Shown here in pieces: positions 1 to 6,787 of a DNA stretch of 64,000 nt. Source of the stretch: Mycolicibacterium sp. TY81. GTDB lineage: Bacteria > Actinomycetota > Actinomycetes > Mycobacteriales > Mycobacteriaceae. The position numbers were made by a program, and so were the translations under genes. Location: positions 248,001-312,000 of the forward strand of contig NZ_AP023362.1 of assembly GCF_018326285.1 (NCBI RefSeq). Direction: 5' to 3'. The notes beneath the pieces were generated by a model, which worked only from the letters and a program-made list of their open reading frames with translations, was not told where the DNA came from and did not search any database. How positions within the stretch are numbered: position 1 is the stretch's first letter; each line of letters opens with the position of its first letter.

Positions 1-850
1 GGGCGGTGGGGCTGCCCATGTACAGCGCGAACCACGCCCGCTCGCCCGAGGTCCGCCGGGCGGCGGCGAAGTGCTCAGCGGTGAACCCGAGCGCCGAGGT
101 CATCGCCACCCCAGGCATACGGCCCAGGGCGTCAGGGATACCGGTCTCGGCCACCGCCGGGACGTTGGTGTGCGTCCACACGTCGGGTTCGGCGTCCAGC
201 AGTTCCCCGGCCAGGTCGCGCGCTTGCCACCTCGTCATCACCAGCAGCGTGGAGCCGCCAGGGTGCACGCGGGTGGCCAAGCTCGACCGATATTCGCCCA
301 GCACCCGGCGGCGATGGGCAGCGGAGTCGGCTTCGGCGGCGTCCTTCACGGGGTCGTCAATGATGAGCAGGTCGGCACCGAATCCGGTAGCGCCGCTCTG
401 GATTCCACCTGCCAGCACGCCGCCGCGCCGCCCCTCCACGGCCCACCGCCCCACGGAGGACTTATCGGAGGCGATGCGGAACCCGAGGTAGTCGGCGTGC
501 TCGTTGACGATCCGGCGGATTTCGCGGCTGTGCGCCTGGGCCAGCTCGTCGGAGTAGCTGACGACCATGATGTTCAGGTCGGGGTTGCGCATCAGCGCCC
601 AGACCGGCGTCCAGACCGCCAACAGCCGGGACTTGCCGCTACGCGGCGGTGTGCTCACGATGTCGCGCTGGTCGGCCTCGGTGACCGCCTTCACCGCGAT
701 GTCACTCAGCAACCGAATGGTCGGCGTGACAACGAACTTCGGGTCCAGCAGCCGGGCCAGGTCGGCGGGTGAGGCGGGCTTTTGCCGGCCTCGTGCCGCG
801 CTCAGGGAACGAGCGGTAGCCAGGTTGGCCAGGTTGTGGGTGATGGTCAC
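1..850 (-). CDS. Phage terminase large subunit (3' end cut by window edge)
   Basis: ATP-driven DNA packaging motor, partial, with about 283 residues visible. Starts with GTG overlapping the upstream stop (GTGA). The Walker A motif TPPRSGKS is at about residues 67-74 and the Walker B LLIIDDP at about 161-167, followed by an adenine/coupling region rich in TRW-type residues. The C-terminal nuclease domain would lie beyond the window. The reading frame stays open to the edge. Its presence at the end of the element's structural operon suggests the element directs its own DNA packaging. TerL family assignment is from motifs; no subfamily is assigned. Confidence 0.88.
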   Translation of the reverse strand, partial: MTITHNLANLATARSLSAARGRQKPASPADLARLLDPKFVVTPTIRLLSDIAVKAVTEADQRDIVSTPPRSGKSRLLAVWTPVWALMRNPDLNIMVVSYSDELAQAHSREIRRIVNEHADYLGFRIASDKSSVGRWAVEGRRGGVLAGGIQSGATGFGADLLIIDDPVKDAAEADSAAHRRRVLGEYRSSLATRVHPGGSTLLVMTRWQARDLAGELLDAEPDVWTHTNVPAVAETGIPDALGRMPGVAMTSALGFTAEHFAAARRTSGERAWFALYMGSPTA

Positions 851-1119
851 GCGGCACTCCCCACGGGCACCAGGCCCAGGTTTTCGGGGGTCCACAGGTC
901 CCGGCGCGTCCACTGATGGCCGCAGCGGTCGCACGCGTACTCGCAGGCCAGCTTGGAGCCGCCGCGCCACGTGACGGCCTCGGGCTCGGTCGCCGAACAC
1001 TGCCGGGTGCACCGGTCGGCGTGATGGCCCGCCGGATTGCACTGCGGGCAGTAGTCGGGCAGCCAGAGATCGTCAAACGGGCTCGGCTGGTCGGCGGTGT
1101 GGGCGGTGAAGGTCGGCAT
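847..1119 (-). CDS. Small zinc-ribbon protein (90 aa)
   Basis: Hypothetical protein with two cysteine pairs, CPQC near residue 20 and CDRC near 68, plus further Cys/His residues (HHADRCTRQC), as in zinc-ribbon folds. I choose the ATG starting MPTFTAHTADQ, because upstream in-frame sequence is Arg/Gly-rich out-of-frame translation of the preceding gene. Its stop is shared with the terminase GTG start (4-bp overlap), so the two are probably co-translated. A role in packaging or head assembly is possible by position only. Confidence 0.7.
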   Translation of the reverse strand: MPTFTAHTADQPSPFDDLWLPDYCPQCNPAGHHADRCTRQCSATEPEAVTWRGGSKLACEYACDRCGHQWTRRDLWTPENLGLVPVGSAA

Positions 1120-1151
1120 GGTCTGGGCTCCTCGGGGTGCCGTTGTTGGGG

Positions 1152-1859
1152 TCAGGCGGAGCGGACGAACGCCGGGACCGACCGGGAGCCGCTGCGGAGG
1201 CTGGCCGCCTGCTTGGAGTAGTAGCCGCCGCCGTCGGTGATGCCCAGGGCGGCGCACACGTCCTCGTGACTGACCTCCCCGACCTTGTAGAGCTTCTTCG
1301 CCAGCGTCATCACTGCTGGCCAGCAGCGGTCGAGAATCGGCTGGACCGCCGCGCCCTCGTGGGAGCCGCCCGCCGCCGTAAGAACTCGGTCGTCGTGGCA
1401 CCCGTGGCTCCGCATGGCGGCGTAGAACTCCTGCTGAGTCGGGCGGCGGCCACCAGCGGCGAACTTCGCCTGAGCCCACGGCCCGGCATACGCCGTCAGC
1501 GCGTCGGAGCCGTGAGGGTGGTCCCGGAAATTGGTCAGCCCCTCCAGGCCGGTCACCCGGCTGGTACCGACAACGGCGGTGCCCAGCTCAGCCCCGAGCA
1601 CCACACCGGCCACGGCGTGCCCGGCCTCGTGAACGCACACCTCAAGGTGTGTCCGGTCAACCTCGGCGCTGGCCGTGCGGGTCGGGTGCGTCGGGCGAAC
1701 GGGCTTGGCCGGGGCCAGGGCCGGACGGATGGGCTTGGGGGTGGCCGTCACCTTGGGCGGCGTGAGTCGCGGGCCACCGCTGGCGGCCAGGGTCGCGCGG
1801 ACGGCAGCGCTGGCCACGCGGGCCATGAGGCCCGCAGTGCTCGGGTCGATGGAAGTCAT
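1152..1859 (-). CDS. Phage-associated HEAGH metalloprotease-like protein (235 aa)
   Basis: The motif VCVHEAGHAVAG matches the zinc-binding HExxH of M41/FtsH-type peptidases. The third ligand is not certain; a HDD segment about 70 residues later is a candidate. The N-terminal ~60 residues are Pro/Ala-rich and of low complexity (TPPKVTATPKP, RPALAPAKPVRP). There is no AAA+ domain and no membrane segment, so this is a stand-alone protease-like domain. The start is the ATG of MTSIDPSTAG with GAAAGG upstream. It sits between two zinc-finger genes in the structural operon, where a protease could process capsid or scaffold; that role is inference. Confidence 0.7.
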   Translation of the reverse strand: MTSIDPSTAGLMARVASAAVRATLAASGGPRLTPPKVTATPKPIRPALAPAKPVRPTHPTRTASAEVDRTHLEVCVHEAGHAVAGVVLGAELGTAVVGTSRVTGLEGLTNFRDHPHGSDALTAYAGPWAQAKFAAGGRRPTQQEFYAAMRSHGCHDDRVLTAAGGSHEGAAVQPILDRCWPAVMTLAKKLYKVGEVSHEDVCAALGITDGGGYYSKQAASLRSGSRSVPAFVRSA

Positions 1860-1979
1860 TGGTTCAGTACGCCTTTCGAGTTGGTGATGACCTCTGATGC
1901 CGAAGTCATCACGGTTTTGGTCAGTGGCAACGAAGGGCGGCGGTCGGTACATAACGCGGAGCACCGCCGCCCTTCGCCG

Positions 1980-2198
1980 TCATCGAACCGAGGAGTGGGG
2001 CTTGGGAGTGCGGAGAGTCCGGCACAGGCGTTCGCGGGCCTTGCGGTCGGCAACGTCCGCTCGGGCAATTTGCGCCTCGTGGTGCTGCCGGATGCACGCC
2101 GTGCAGGTGAAGCCCCACACCGAGCCCCGCCACTGGAGGCACGGCCCCTGGCAGCTCTGGCAGGTGTGGTGCTGGATCATGGTTCCGGCGGCGCTCAC
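1980..2198 (-). CDS. Small CxxC zinc-finger protein (72 aa)
   Basis: Starts with GTG overlapping the stop of the upstream capsid-like gene (GTGA). Contains HTCQSCQGPC and, 17 residues on, FTCTACIRQHH, a four-cysteine zinc-binding pattern with nearby histidines, then a basic helix (DRKARERLCRTL). Function unknown. The tight coupling to the capsid-like gene and the typical codon use support it as real despite its small size. Confidence 0.65.
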   Translation of the reverse strand: MSAAGTMIQHHTCQSCQGPCLQWRGSVWGFTCTACIRQHHEAQIARADVADRKARERLCRTLRTPKPHSSVR

Positions 2199-2995
2199 GG
2201 GGCCACCTGCACAGCCGCCACCAGGGCCTCGTAGCCGATGGACACGGTGCGCTCGGCAATGGCGAAGTAGCGGTTGTTCCGTTCGGCAATGCCGGTGCGG
2301 ACCTCGGGCTGGTTGCGCCAACCGAAGGGCTGGGAGGTCGCCACGATGGTGTTCACCAGGCCCTCGACGTAGCCGCCGCCGATCACCCAGGTATGGCCCA
2401 GCGGGCTGGTCCACTGCGTCCCGGCCCTGACGAACAGGCCCATCTCACGTGCCGCCCACTGGGCACCGACGTGGAACCAGACCGCCGTATTGGCTTTGGC
2501 CGCTTCACCTTCGAGGTAGCCCACCGCCGCCCGCAGGTTGGGCTTGACGACGGGGCTACCGGCGTCGTCCAGCAGCCGGGTGGCGAACTCACGCTCCACC
2601 GCCGTCTGTTCCTCCAGCCGGAGAATTTGCGCCGCCCGCGCTTCGACCTCGGCCCGCGTCGGCAGGCGAAGGTCGCACTCGTCGTAGGCCCAGACGGTCA
2701 TGGGCTCGAAGGGGTCCAGGACATCGGGCCGGACGCCGTGCTTGCGCTCGGAACCGGGCTCGCCGGGGTCGGCCTCGGGGTCGTACAGCGGCGGCACCGA
2801 GCACCACGGGGCATTCCACACGCCGAACGCCAGCTCGCCACCGTAGTTCTGAGGCTTGATGCTGACGCCGTTGAAGAACCGGCCCGACGCCTGCCAGTCA
2901 GTCGCCGCGTACAGCCCGGTGGGCAGGGGCGCGACCGCCGGGGCGGTGAAGTGGTGCACGTCGAGTACCGGCGTGGTGGTTACGGGGGCGGTCAC
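2195..2995 (-). CDS. Probable phage major capsid-like structural protein (266 aa)
   Basis: Resembles a family of 250-300 aa actinophage coat proteins I know from Streptomyces and other actinobacterial phages. Features are an N-terminal GLYAATDW segment, a middle helix with LEEQTAVEREF, then TSPLGHTWVIGGGY and a C-terminal AERTVSIGYEALVAA strand. No catalytic motif is present. It overlaps the upstream gene by ATGA and the downstream zinc-finger gene by GTGA. Assignment rests on remembered pattern and on position upstream of the terminase; an HK97-type fold prediction would settle it. Confidence 0.5.
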   Translation of the reverse strand: MTAPVTTTPVLDVHHFTAPAVAPLPTGLYAATDWQASGRFFNGVSIKPQNYGGELAFGVWNAPWCSVPPLYDPEADPGEPGSERKHGVRPDVLDPFEPMTVWAYDECDLRLPTRAEVEARAAQILRLEEQTAVEREFATRLLDDAGSPVVKPNLRAAVGYLEGEAAKANTAVWFHVGAQWAAREMGLFVRAGTQWTSPLGHTWVIGGGYVEGLVNTIVATSQPFGWRNQPEVRTGIAERNNRYFAIAERTVSIGYEALVAAVQVAP

Positions 2996-3726
2996 AGGGA
3001 GACTCCTAGCGATTCGAGTTCGGCGCGGGCACGGTCGGCCTCGCTGATGGTTGGCGGGGTCGGCTTCTCCGACCGGAGGACGGCATCACGCGTCAGCCGA
3101 CGCTGGAGGGCCGCCGCTGCCGCGTCCAGGTCCCGCAGCTCCCTAAGCAGGCGGTTGGACACGACACCGGTCGTGTTGGCCCCCAGTAGCTTTCGCAGCG
3201 GCGCGGAGTACGGCTCGGCCAGGGCCACCAGCGGGGCTGCCCACTCACCGGAATGGGCAGCGCCCCTATCGAACTCGGGCAGCGCGGGCCGCTCCACCAA
3301 TGTCCGCAAGGATGCGCGGGCGCGAGCGCGCTGGTCACCGGACAGATGGCGCGTCTTGTGCTCGGCGTCGGCCTCGGCCAGCAGGCCCACCACGGCATGG
3401 ACCACGCCGTGTACCGCCAGCGCGAGGTCGTCAATGCTGGCGGGCGCGACACGCGGCCCGGTCAGGTGACTGGCACCGGAGGCGACCTGGCTACGCAGGA
3501 ACCGCATCGACCACGGCGCTGCGCTGACCTGCTGGGCCAGCGGGCCGACGATGGCGGCGACATCCTCATGGAGGACGTAACGGGCGTCGAGGGTGACGGG
3601 CAGGCCCTTGCGCCGCCGCTCCCGAAGCTCGTCCAGGGTGTACGCCGGGGCAGGCTGCGGACGCTGGCCCGCACGCGCGGCGTAGGTGCGGTTGGGGGCC
3701 TTGACGGCCGGCGCGTAGTCGGTCAT
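2992..3726 (-). CDS. Hypothetical phage protein (244 aa)
   Basis: Mostly helical and rich in Ala, Arg and Leu, with no recognised motif. The start MTDYAPAVKAPNR overlaps the preceding stop by ATGA, and its own stop overlaps the capsid-like ATG in the same way. The position just upstream of the capsid-like gene is where scaffold or minor head proteins are often found; this is inference from order only. Confidence 0.65.
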   Translation of the reverse strand: MTDYAPAVKAPNRTYAARAGQRPQPAPAYTLDELRERRRKGLPVTLDARYVLHEDVAAIVGPLAQQVSAAPWSMRFLRSQVASGASHLTGPRVAPASIDDLALAVHGVVHAVVGLLAEADAEHKTRHLSGDQRARARASLRTLVERPALPEFDRGAAHSGEWAAPLVALAEPYSAPLRKLLGANTTGVVSNRLLRELRDLDAAAAALQRRLTRDAVLRSEKPTPPTISEADRARAELESLGVSL

Positions 3727-3986
3727 CGGGCCACCGCTTCGGCTTCGGCGGCCTGGGCGGCCTTCTGTTCGATCACGTCGGCCAGGTCTTCGGCCTGGTC
3801 CTCGGTGAAGCCCATCTTCATCAGCGTGGCCCGGTTGCTCTGCCATTCCAGCGCCGCCCTGGTCGCCTCGACGCGGGGGCCGCTGGTCTCGCCACGGCTG
3901 GCCATGGCACCGAGGCTGGCGCGCAAGCTGCGGAACGGGACATGGCGTAGATCGGGCGGGGAGGCGGTGGCCAGGGCTGGAGTCAT
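3723..3986 (-). CDS. Hypothetical small phage protein (87 aa)
   Basis: First gene after the terminator-like hairpin, so probably first in the structural operon. The C-terminal half (MGFTEDQAEDLADVIEQKAAQAAEAE) is a strongly helical, acidic, possibly coiled-coil segment. No family recognised. Coupled to the next gene by ATGA. The 130 bp upstream is AT-richer than its surroundings and probably carries the operon promoter; a TAGTCT hexamer 6 bases before the ATG would suit a leaderless transcript. Confidence 0.6.
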   Translation of the reverse strand: MTPALATASPPDLRHVPFRSLRASLGAMASRGETSGPRVEATRAALEWQSNRATLMKMGFTEDQAEDLADVIEQKAAQAAEAEAVAR

Positions 3987-4115
3987 GCGGCCAGACTAAG
4001 CGACTTGGAGCGATAGCCGCTAGCACCAATAGCGTTGCAGCGCAAGGCAATTGCCCGAGTTTGTCGGCAATATCGGGGCCTACGACCGGGATAAATATGG
4101 CCAGAGACGACGCAA

Positions 4116-4140
4116 CGCCAGTCCAGGAATTGGACCGGCG
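4116..4140 (-). terminator. Hairpin terminator after the resolvase/KOW pair
   Basis: Inverted repeat CGCCAGTCCA / TGGACCGGCG with one mismatch and a 5-base loop. It lies 32 bp past the stop of the 57-aa gene and ahead of the next operon, so it separates the resolvase pair from the structural genes. Confidence 0.5.
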
Positions 4141-4171
4141 TTGTCGGCGTGTCGGGGCGGGTCAGACGCGG

Positions 4172-4345
4172 CTAGATGGGCCGCAGCCCCTCGGGGTGAA
4201 GATCTTCCAGTCGGCCATCATCGAACCGGACCTTCACGTAGCCCCGGCACACGCGGCTCACCCGGCCCGTGGGGCCGTCGGTGCCGTCGCCGAACAGGCC
4301 GACGTACCGCACGCGCTGGCCGGTGCGCAGGGTCGGGGCGGTCAC
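4172..4345 (-). CDS. Small KOW/SH3-like protein (57 aa)
   Basis: Starts with GTG overlapping the resolvase stop (GTGA). The sequence reads as a single small beta-barrel: GQRVRYVGLFGDGTDGP, then GRVSRVCRGYVKVRFDDG and a short tail ending LRPI. This is the usual spacing of KOW/SH3-like domains that bind nucleic acid or proteins. Coupling to the resolvase suggests an accessory factor for it, but no function is known. Confidence 0.6.
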   Translation of the reverse strand: MTAPTLRTGQRVRYVGLFGDGTDGPTGRVSRVCRGYVKVRFDDGRLEDLHPEGLRPI

Positions 4346-4938
4346 GCCTGGGCCTCGGCAGTCCGCAGCACCCGGTACACCGTGGCCACGCTCGCGCCCA
4401 GGGTCTCAGCGATCACCGGCACGGGCTCACCGCTGGCGCGCAGGGTCTCGGCCTGTCGCACCTGGGCCGGGGTCAGGGCCTTGGGCCGACCCTGCGGCAG
4501 GCCACGGGCCTTACGCGCAGCCTTGGCCGCCGCCACCCGCTCGCGCTGTAGCTCCAGCTCAAGCTCGGCCAGGCTGGCCATGATGCCGATGACCGCGCGA
4601 CCCGTGGGCGTGGAACTGTCCACACCCTCACGCAGGCTACGAATCACGATGTCCTTCGCCAGCAGATCGCGCACGGTCAGCATGACCTCGGCGGCAGTGC
4701 GGCCCAGGCGGTCGATGCCCTTGACCACGATCACGTCGCCGGGCCGGGCATAGCCCAGCAGCGCGGCCAGGCCGGGCCGCTGCTCCTTGGTGGATGTGCC
4801 GGTCAGCTTGTCGCTATAGACGCGGGCCGGGTCCACCCCGGCAGCGGTGAGCGCGTCGGTCTGCTGATCGAGGGACTGATGGTCGGTGCTGACTCGGGCG
4901 TAGCCCAGAAGCTGGCCGGTGGCGGTGGTCGTTGTCAT
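4342..4938 (-). CDS. Small serine resolvase/invertase (198 aa)
   Basis: Site-specific recombinase of the resolvase/invertase family. LGYARVSTDHQSLDQQ carries the catalytic Ser17; the YSDKLTGTSTKEQRPGL and IDRLGRTAAEV blocks and the E-helix region follow. The C-terminal HTH is ALTPAQVRQAETL followed by PVIAETLGASVATVYRVL. Length is normal for the family. In addition to the large integrase the element thus has a resolvase, which could resolve multimers of a replicated circle or invert DNA. The upstream 130 bp holds TGTCA-type repeats that may be its binding site. Confidence 0.9.
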   Translation of the reverse strand: MTTTTATGQLLGYARVSTDHQSLDQQTDALTAAGVDPARVYSDKLTGTSTKEQRPGLAALLGYARPGDVIVVKGIDRLGRTAAEVMLTVRDLLAKDIVIRSLREGVDSSTPTGRAVIGIMASLAELELELQRERVAAAKAARKARGLPQGRPKALTPAQVRQAETLRASGEPVPVIAETLGASVATVYRVLRTAEAQA

Positions 4939-4951
4939 GGCCCCGACTCTA

Positions 4952-5068
4952 TGTCAAAAGTCGGATCGACGCCATTTTGATTTGACAGGACTTCTGATAA
5001 ATCCCACCAGCGCTGATGCCCGTGCCAGCAGTGGAGCGGCGGCCTGTGTCAGAACTAAAGTTTTGACA
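4952..5068. promoter_or_regulatory. Candidate res/operator region of the resolvase
   Basis: Upstream of the resolvase start are four TGTCA/TGACA half-sites: TGTCAAAA at 4952, TTTGACA at 4981, and a 22-bp dyad at 5047-5068 with arms TGTCAGAACT and AGTTTTGACA (one mismatch). A further TCAAAA/TTTTGA pair lies at 4954-4980. The region is AT-rich against its neighbours. Resolvase family res sites are made of such imperfect dyads next to the gene. It also fits an autoregulated promoter. Confidence 0.45.
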
Positions 5069-5082
5069 GGGCAGGGTGAGGC

Positions 5083-5274
5083 TCAGTCGGCGCGGTTCGG
5101 TCGCCAGGACGGGTCGCCGGTGGACTTGGGTGCGGTCACCACGGAGGCCGTGGTGGGCTGCACGCGCCACGTGGCGGCCCCGAGGCTGTGAACCGGAGCC
5201 TCCTGGGCCGAGGACACGTGAGGGGTGACGCGCCACGAGGCGGGGCCGAGGCTGGCGGGCATGGGGATTTGCAT
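5083..5274 (-). CDS. Hypothetical 63-aa peptide with Trp-Arg repeats
   Basis: Start taken at MQIPMPASLG. Two near-copies of an 11-residue unit, SLGPASWRVTP and SLGAATWRVQP, are followed by a shorter DPSWRPN. No family recognised. It lies between the 165-aa gene and the resolvase on the same strand. The repeat makes it more likely to be translated than chance, but the start has only a weak ribosome site. Confidence 0.4.
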   Translation of the reverse strand: MQIPMPASLGPASWRVTPHVSSAQEAPVHSLGAATWRVQPTTASVVTAPKSTGDPSWRPNRAD

Positions 5275-5348
5275 AGCCCCAGGATATCGCCGCCGGGGCG
5301 CTCCAGGCTGGCCGGAATCGGTTGCGCGAGTTTGTGATAACCCAAAAC

Positions 5349-5846
5349 TCAGCGCCGGGGACCGGGCCGCCAACCGGCCAGGGGGTCGTATCCGCCGCTG
5401 CCGTGCTGGCCCGCCACCGAGGTGGGCGCGGGGGCCTTGGCGACGATCTCGGGCACCAGGGCCAGCACGGTGGCGGCCTCGGGTTCGGCGGGGGCCTCGG
5501 GTTCGGGCTCAGCATCACCGTTTTCGGGGCTGAGCGGGCCGCTGGGCAACGAAACGGGGTCAGGCAGGGCCTCGGGTGGACTGACGGGCTCGCCGCTCCT
5601 GTGGCGCATCACCGCAGCCCACTCGGCCAGCTCGTCGGTGGGGACGCCGCCGACGGCCAAGACGCCGCGCGCGATGTCGCACTGGAGCGCGAACAGCGGA
5701 TCACCTTCGCCCACAACGTTGCCCACGAGGGCGCGCAGCTCGGTCTCAAGCTGGGCCTCCAGGTTGTCGGGGGTCAGTCGGCCCTCGGCGGCGTCACGCG
5801 CTACCGACGCGGCCCCCTTCACGATGTCCTCGGGGGTGACAGTCAT
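5349..5846 (-). CDS. Hypothetical phage protein (165 aa)
   Basis: N-terminal ~90 residues are helical (VARDAAEGRLTPDNLEAQLETELRAL not quoted in full here); residues ~95-130 are a Pro/Glu-rich linker (DAEPEPEAPAEPEAA), then a Gly-rich basic tail. It overlaps the upstream TerS-like gene by ATGA, so the two are made together. No family recognised. The acidic linker and basic tail suggest a flexible adaptor protein; inference only. Confidence 0.65.
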   Translation of the reverse strand: MTVTPEDIVKGAASVARDAAEGRLTPDNLEAQLETELRALVGNVVGEGDPLFALQCDIARGVLAVGGVPTDELAEWAAVMRHRSGEPVSPPEALPDPVSLPSGPLSPENGDAEPEPEAPAEPEAATVLALVPEIVAKAPAPTSVAGQHGSGGYDPLAGWRPGPRR

Positions 5847-6349
5847 TCGATTACCTCGGCTTCCAGAATCGGTGCGGCAGTGGTCAGTTGGTGCTGTGGC
5901 GGACGCTGAGCCAGGACGGCCAGCAGCTCGGACTCCATGCGGTCGATGATGGCCGTCGCGTCGGTGGTCACGTTGACGTCCACCTTCGCGGGCTCGTACA
6001 GGCCGAGCATCTTCGCGGTCTCGACATCGTTGTGGCGTATCTCGCGGAGCATGGCCGCCACGGCGGTCACGTCCCCGTTGCGGCTGGCGTCGAGCAACTG
6101 GGCCACCGCGATTCGCGTGGCGACATCACGCCGCTCCAGGATTTCCTGGGCCGTCATCTCGGCCAGGGGCTTGGGGGCCAGCTTCCGGCGGGCCATCTCG
6201 CGCTTGTAGGTGGTCTGCGCCGCTCCGACGGACTTGAACCCCTCGGAACGCATGATGTCCCCCCACGGCTTGCGCAGCACGGCGCGGGCAAGCACCACGC
6301 GCTCGGCGCGGGCTCGGGACTCCTGGCGGGACATCGTGGGGCCTGGCAT
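5843..6349 (-). CDS. Probable terminase small subunit-like protein (168 aa)
   Basis: Predicted mostly helical. N-terminal residues ~10-55 could form a helix-turn-helix (AVLRKPWGDIMRSEGFKSVG then ..ATYKREMARRKL-type basic helix). The region DVATRIAVAQLLDASRNGD leads to ETAKMLGLYEPAKVDV, a pattern seen near the C-terminus of phage small terminases. It is encoded just downstream of the iteron region. TerS would select the element's own DNA for packaging. The assignment is by pattern and context, with moderate certainty; a primase-associated DNA-binding protein is the alternative. Confidence 0.5.
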   Translation of the reverse strand: MPGPTMSRQESRARAERVVLARAVLRKPWGDIMRSEGFKSVGAAQTTYKREMARRKLAPKPLAEMTAQEILERRDVATRIAVAQLLDASRNGDVTAVAAMLREIRHNDVETAKMLGLYEPAKVDVNVTTDATAIIDRMESELLAVLAQRPPQHQLTTAAPILEAEVIE

Positions 6350-6433
6350 ACCCCACTTCTACCTCACTGCGGTGCAGACCCTCGGGGGTCAGGACGGCGG
6401 CAGCCGGGGCGGTAGCGGGGGGTCGCTGACCCA

Positions 6434-6766
6434 TAACCCACATAACCGGGTTAGGAGGCCAAAACTAGTTCCCTATATAGGAATTTCACTGTTGTCATTG
6501 GATGAATATTTGAGTGAGTTATCTGGGTTAGGTGGGTTATCGCCAGTCCAAAGCAACCGCGATACTGGCCCACTGCCTCGCTATACGCGCCGCCGGGCTA
6601 ATCCTTCGGCGGCCCGCTCGATGTCGGGTTACCACCGGGTTATCGCCGCCGGTAACCCAGCCCCCGGCCCCGACGGCGGCCCCGTGAGCGCCCGGCGTGC
6701 AGCGCGAATGCCGCCTCACTGCCGATAACCCAGTGCGGGTAACCCAGATTCGGGGTTACCTAACCC
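6434..6766. other. Putative iteron replication origin (12 TAACCC/GGGTTA repeats)
   Basis: The 438-bp gap between primase-helicase and TerS-like genes has no gene. It holds TAACCC or its complement at 6434, 6443 (5 of 6 bases, back to back with 6448), 6525, 6534, 6626, 6637, 6653, 6726, 6740, 6753 and 6761. Repeats occur in both directions, several as close pairs. An AT-rich stretch at 6458-6523, unusual in this DNA, lies between the first three and the rest and could be the unwinding element. Phage satellites such as SaPIs have iterons flanking an AT-rich core next to their rep gene; this fits that plan. Confidence 0.75.
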
Positions 6767-6787
6767 TGCCCGAGCCTGTCGAACCGC

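Noticed and set aside
1856..2068. 70-codon minus-strand frame ending in ATGA at the HEAGH gene
   Set aside because: It overlaps the better-supported zinc-finger gene and has no recognisable content apart from the stop overlap.
6434..6766. CRISPR array reading of the TAACCC repeats
   Set aside because: Repeats are 6 bp, in both orientations and unevenly spaced; no cas genes. Iterons fit better.
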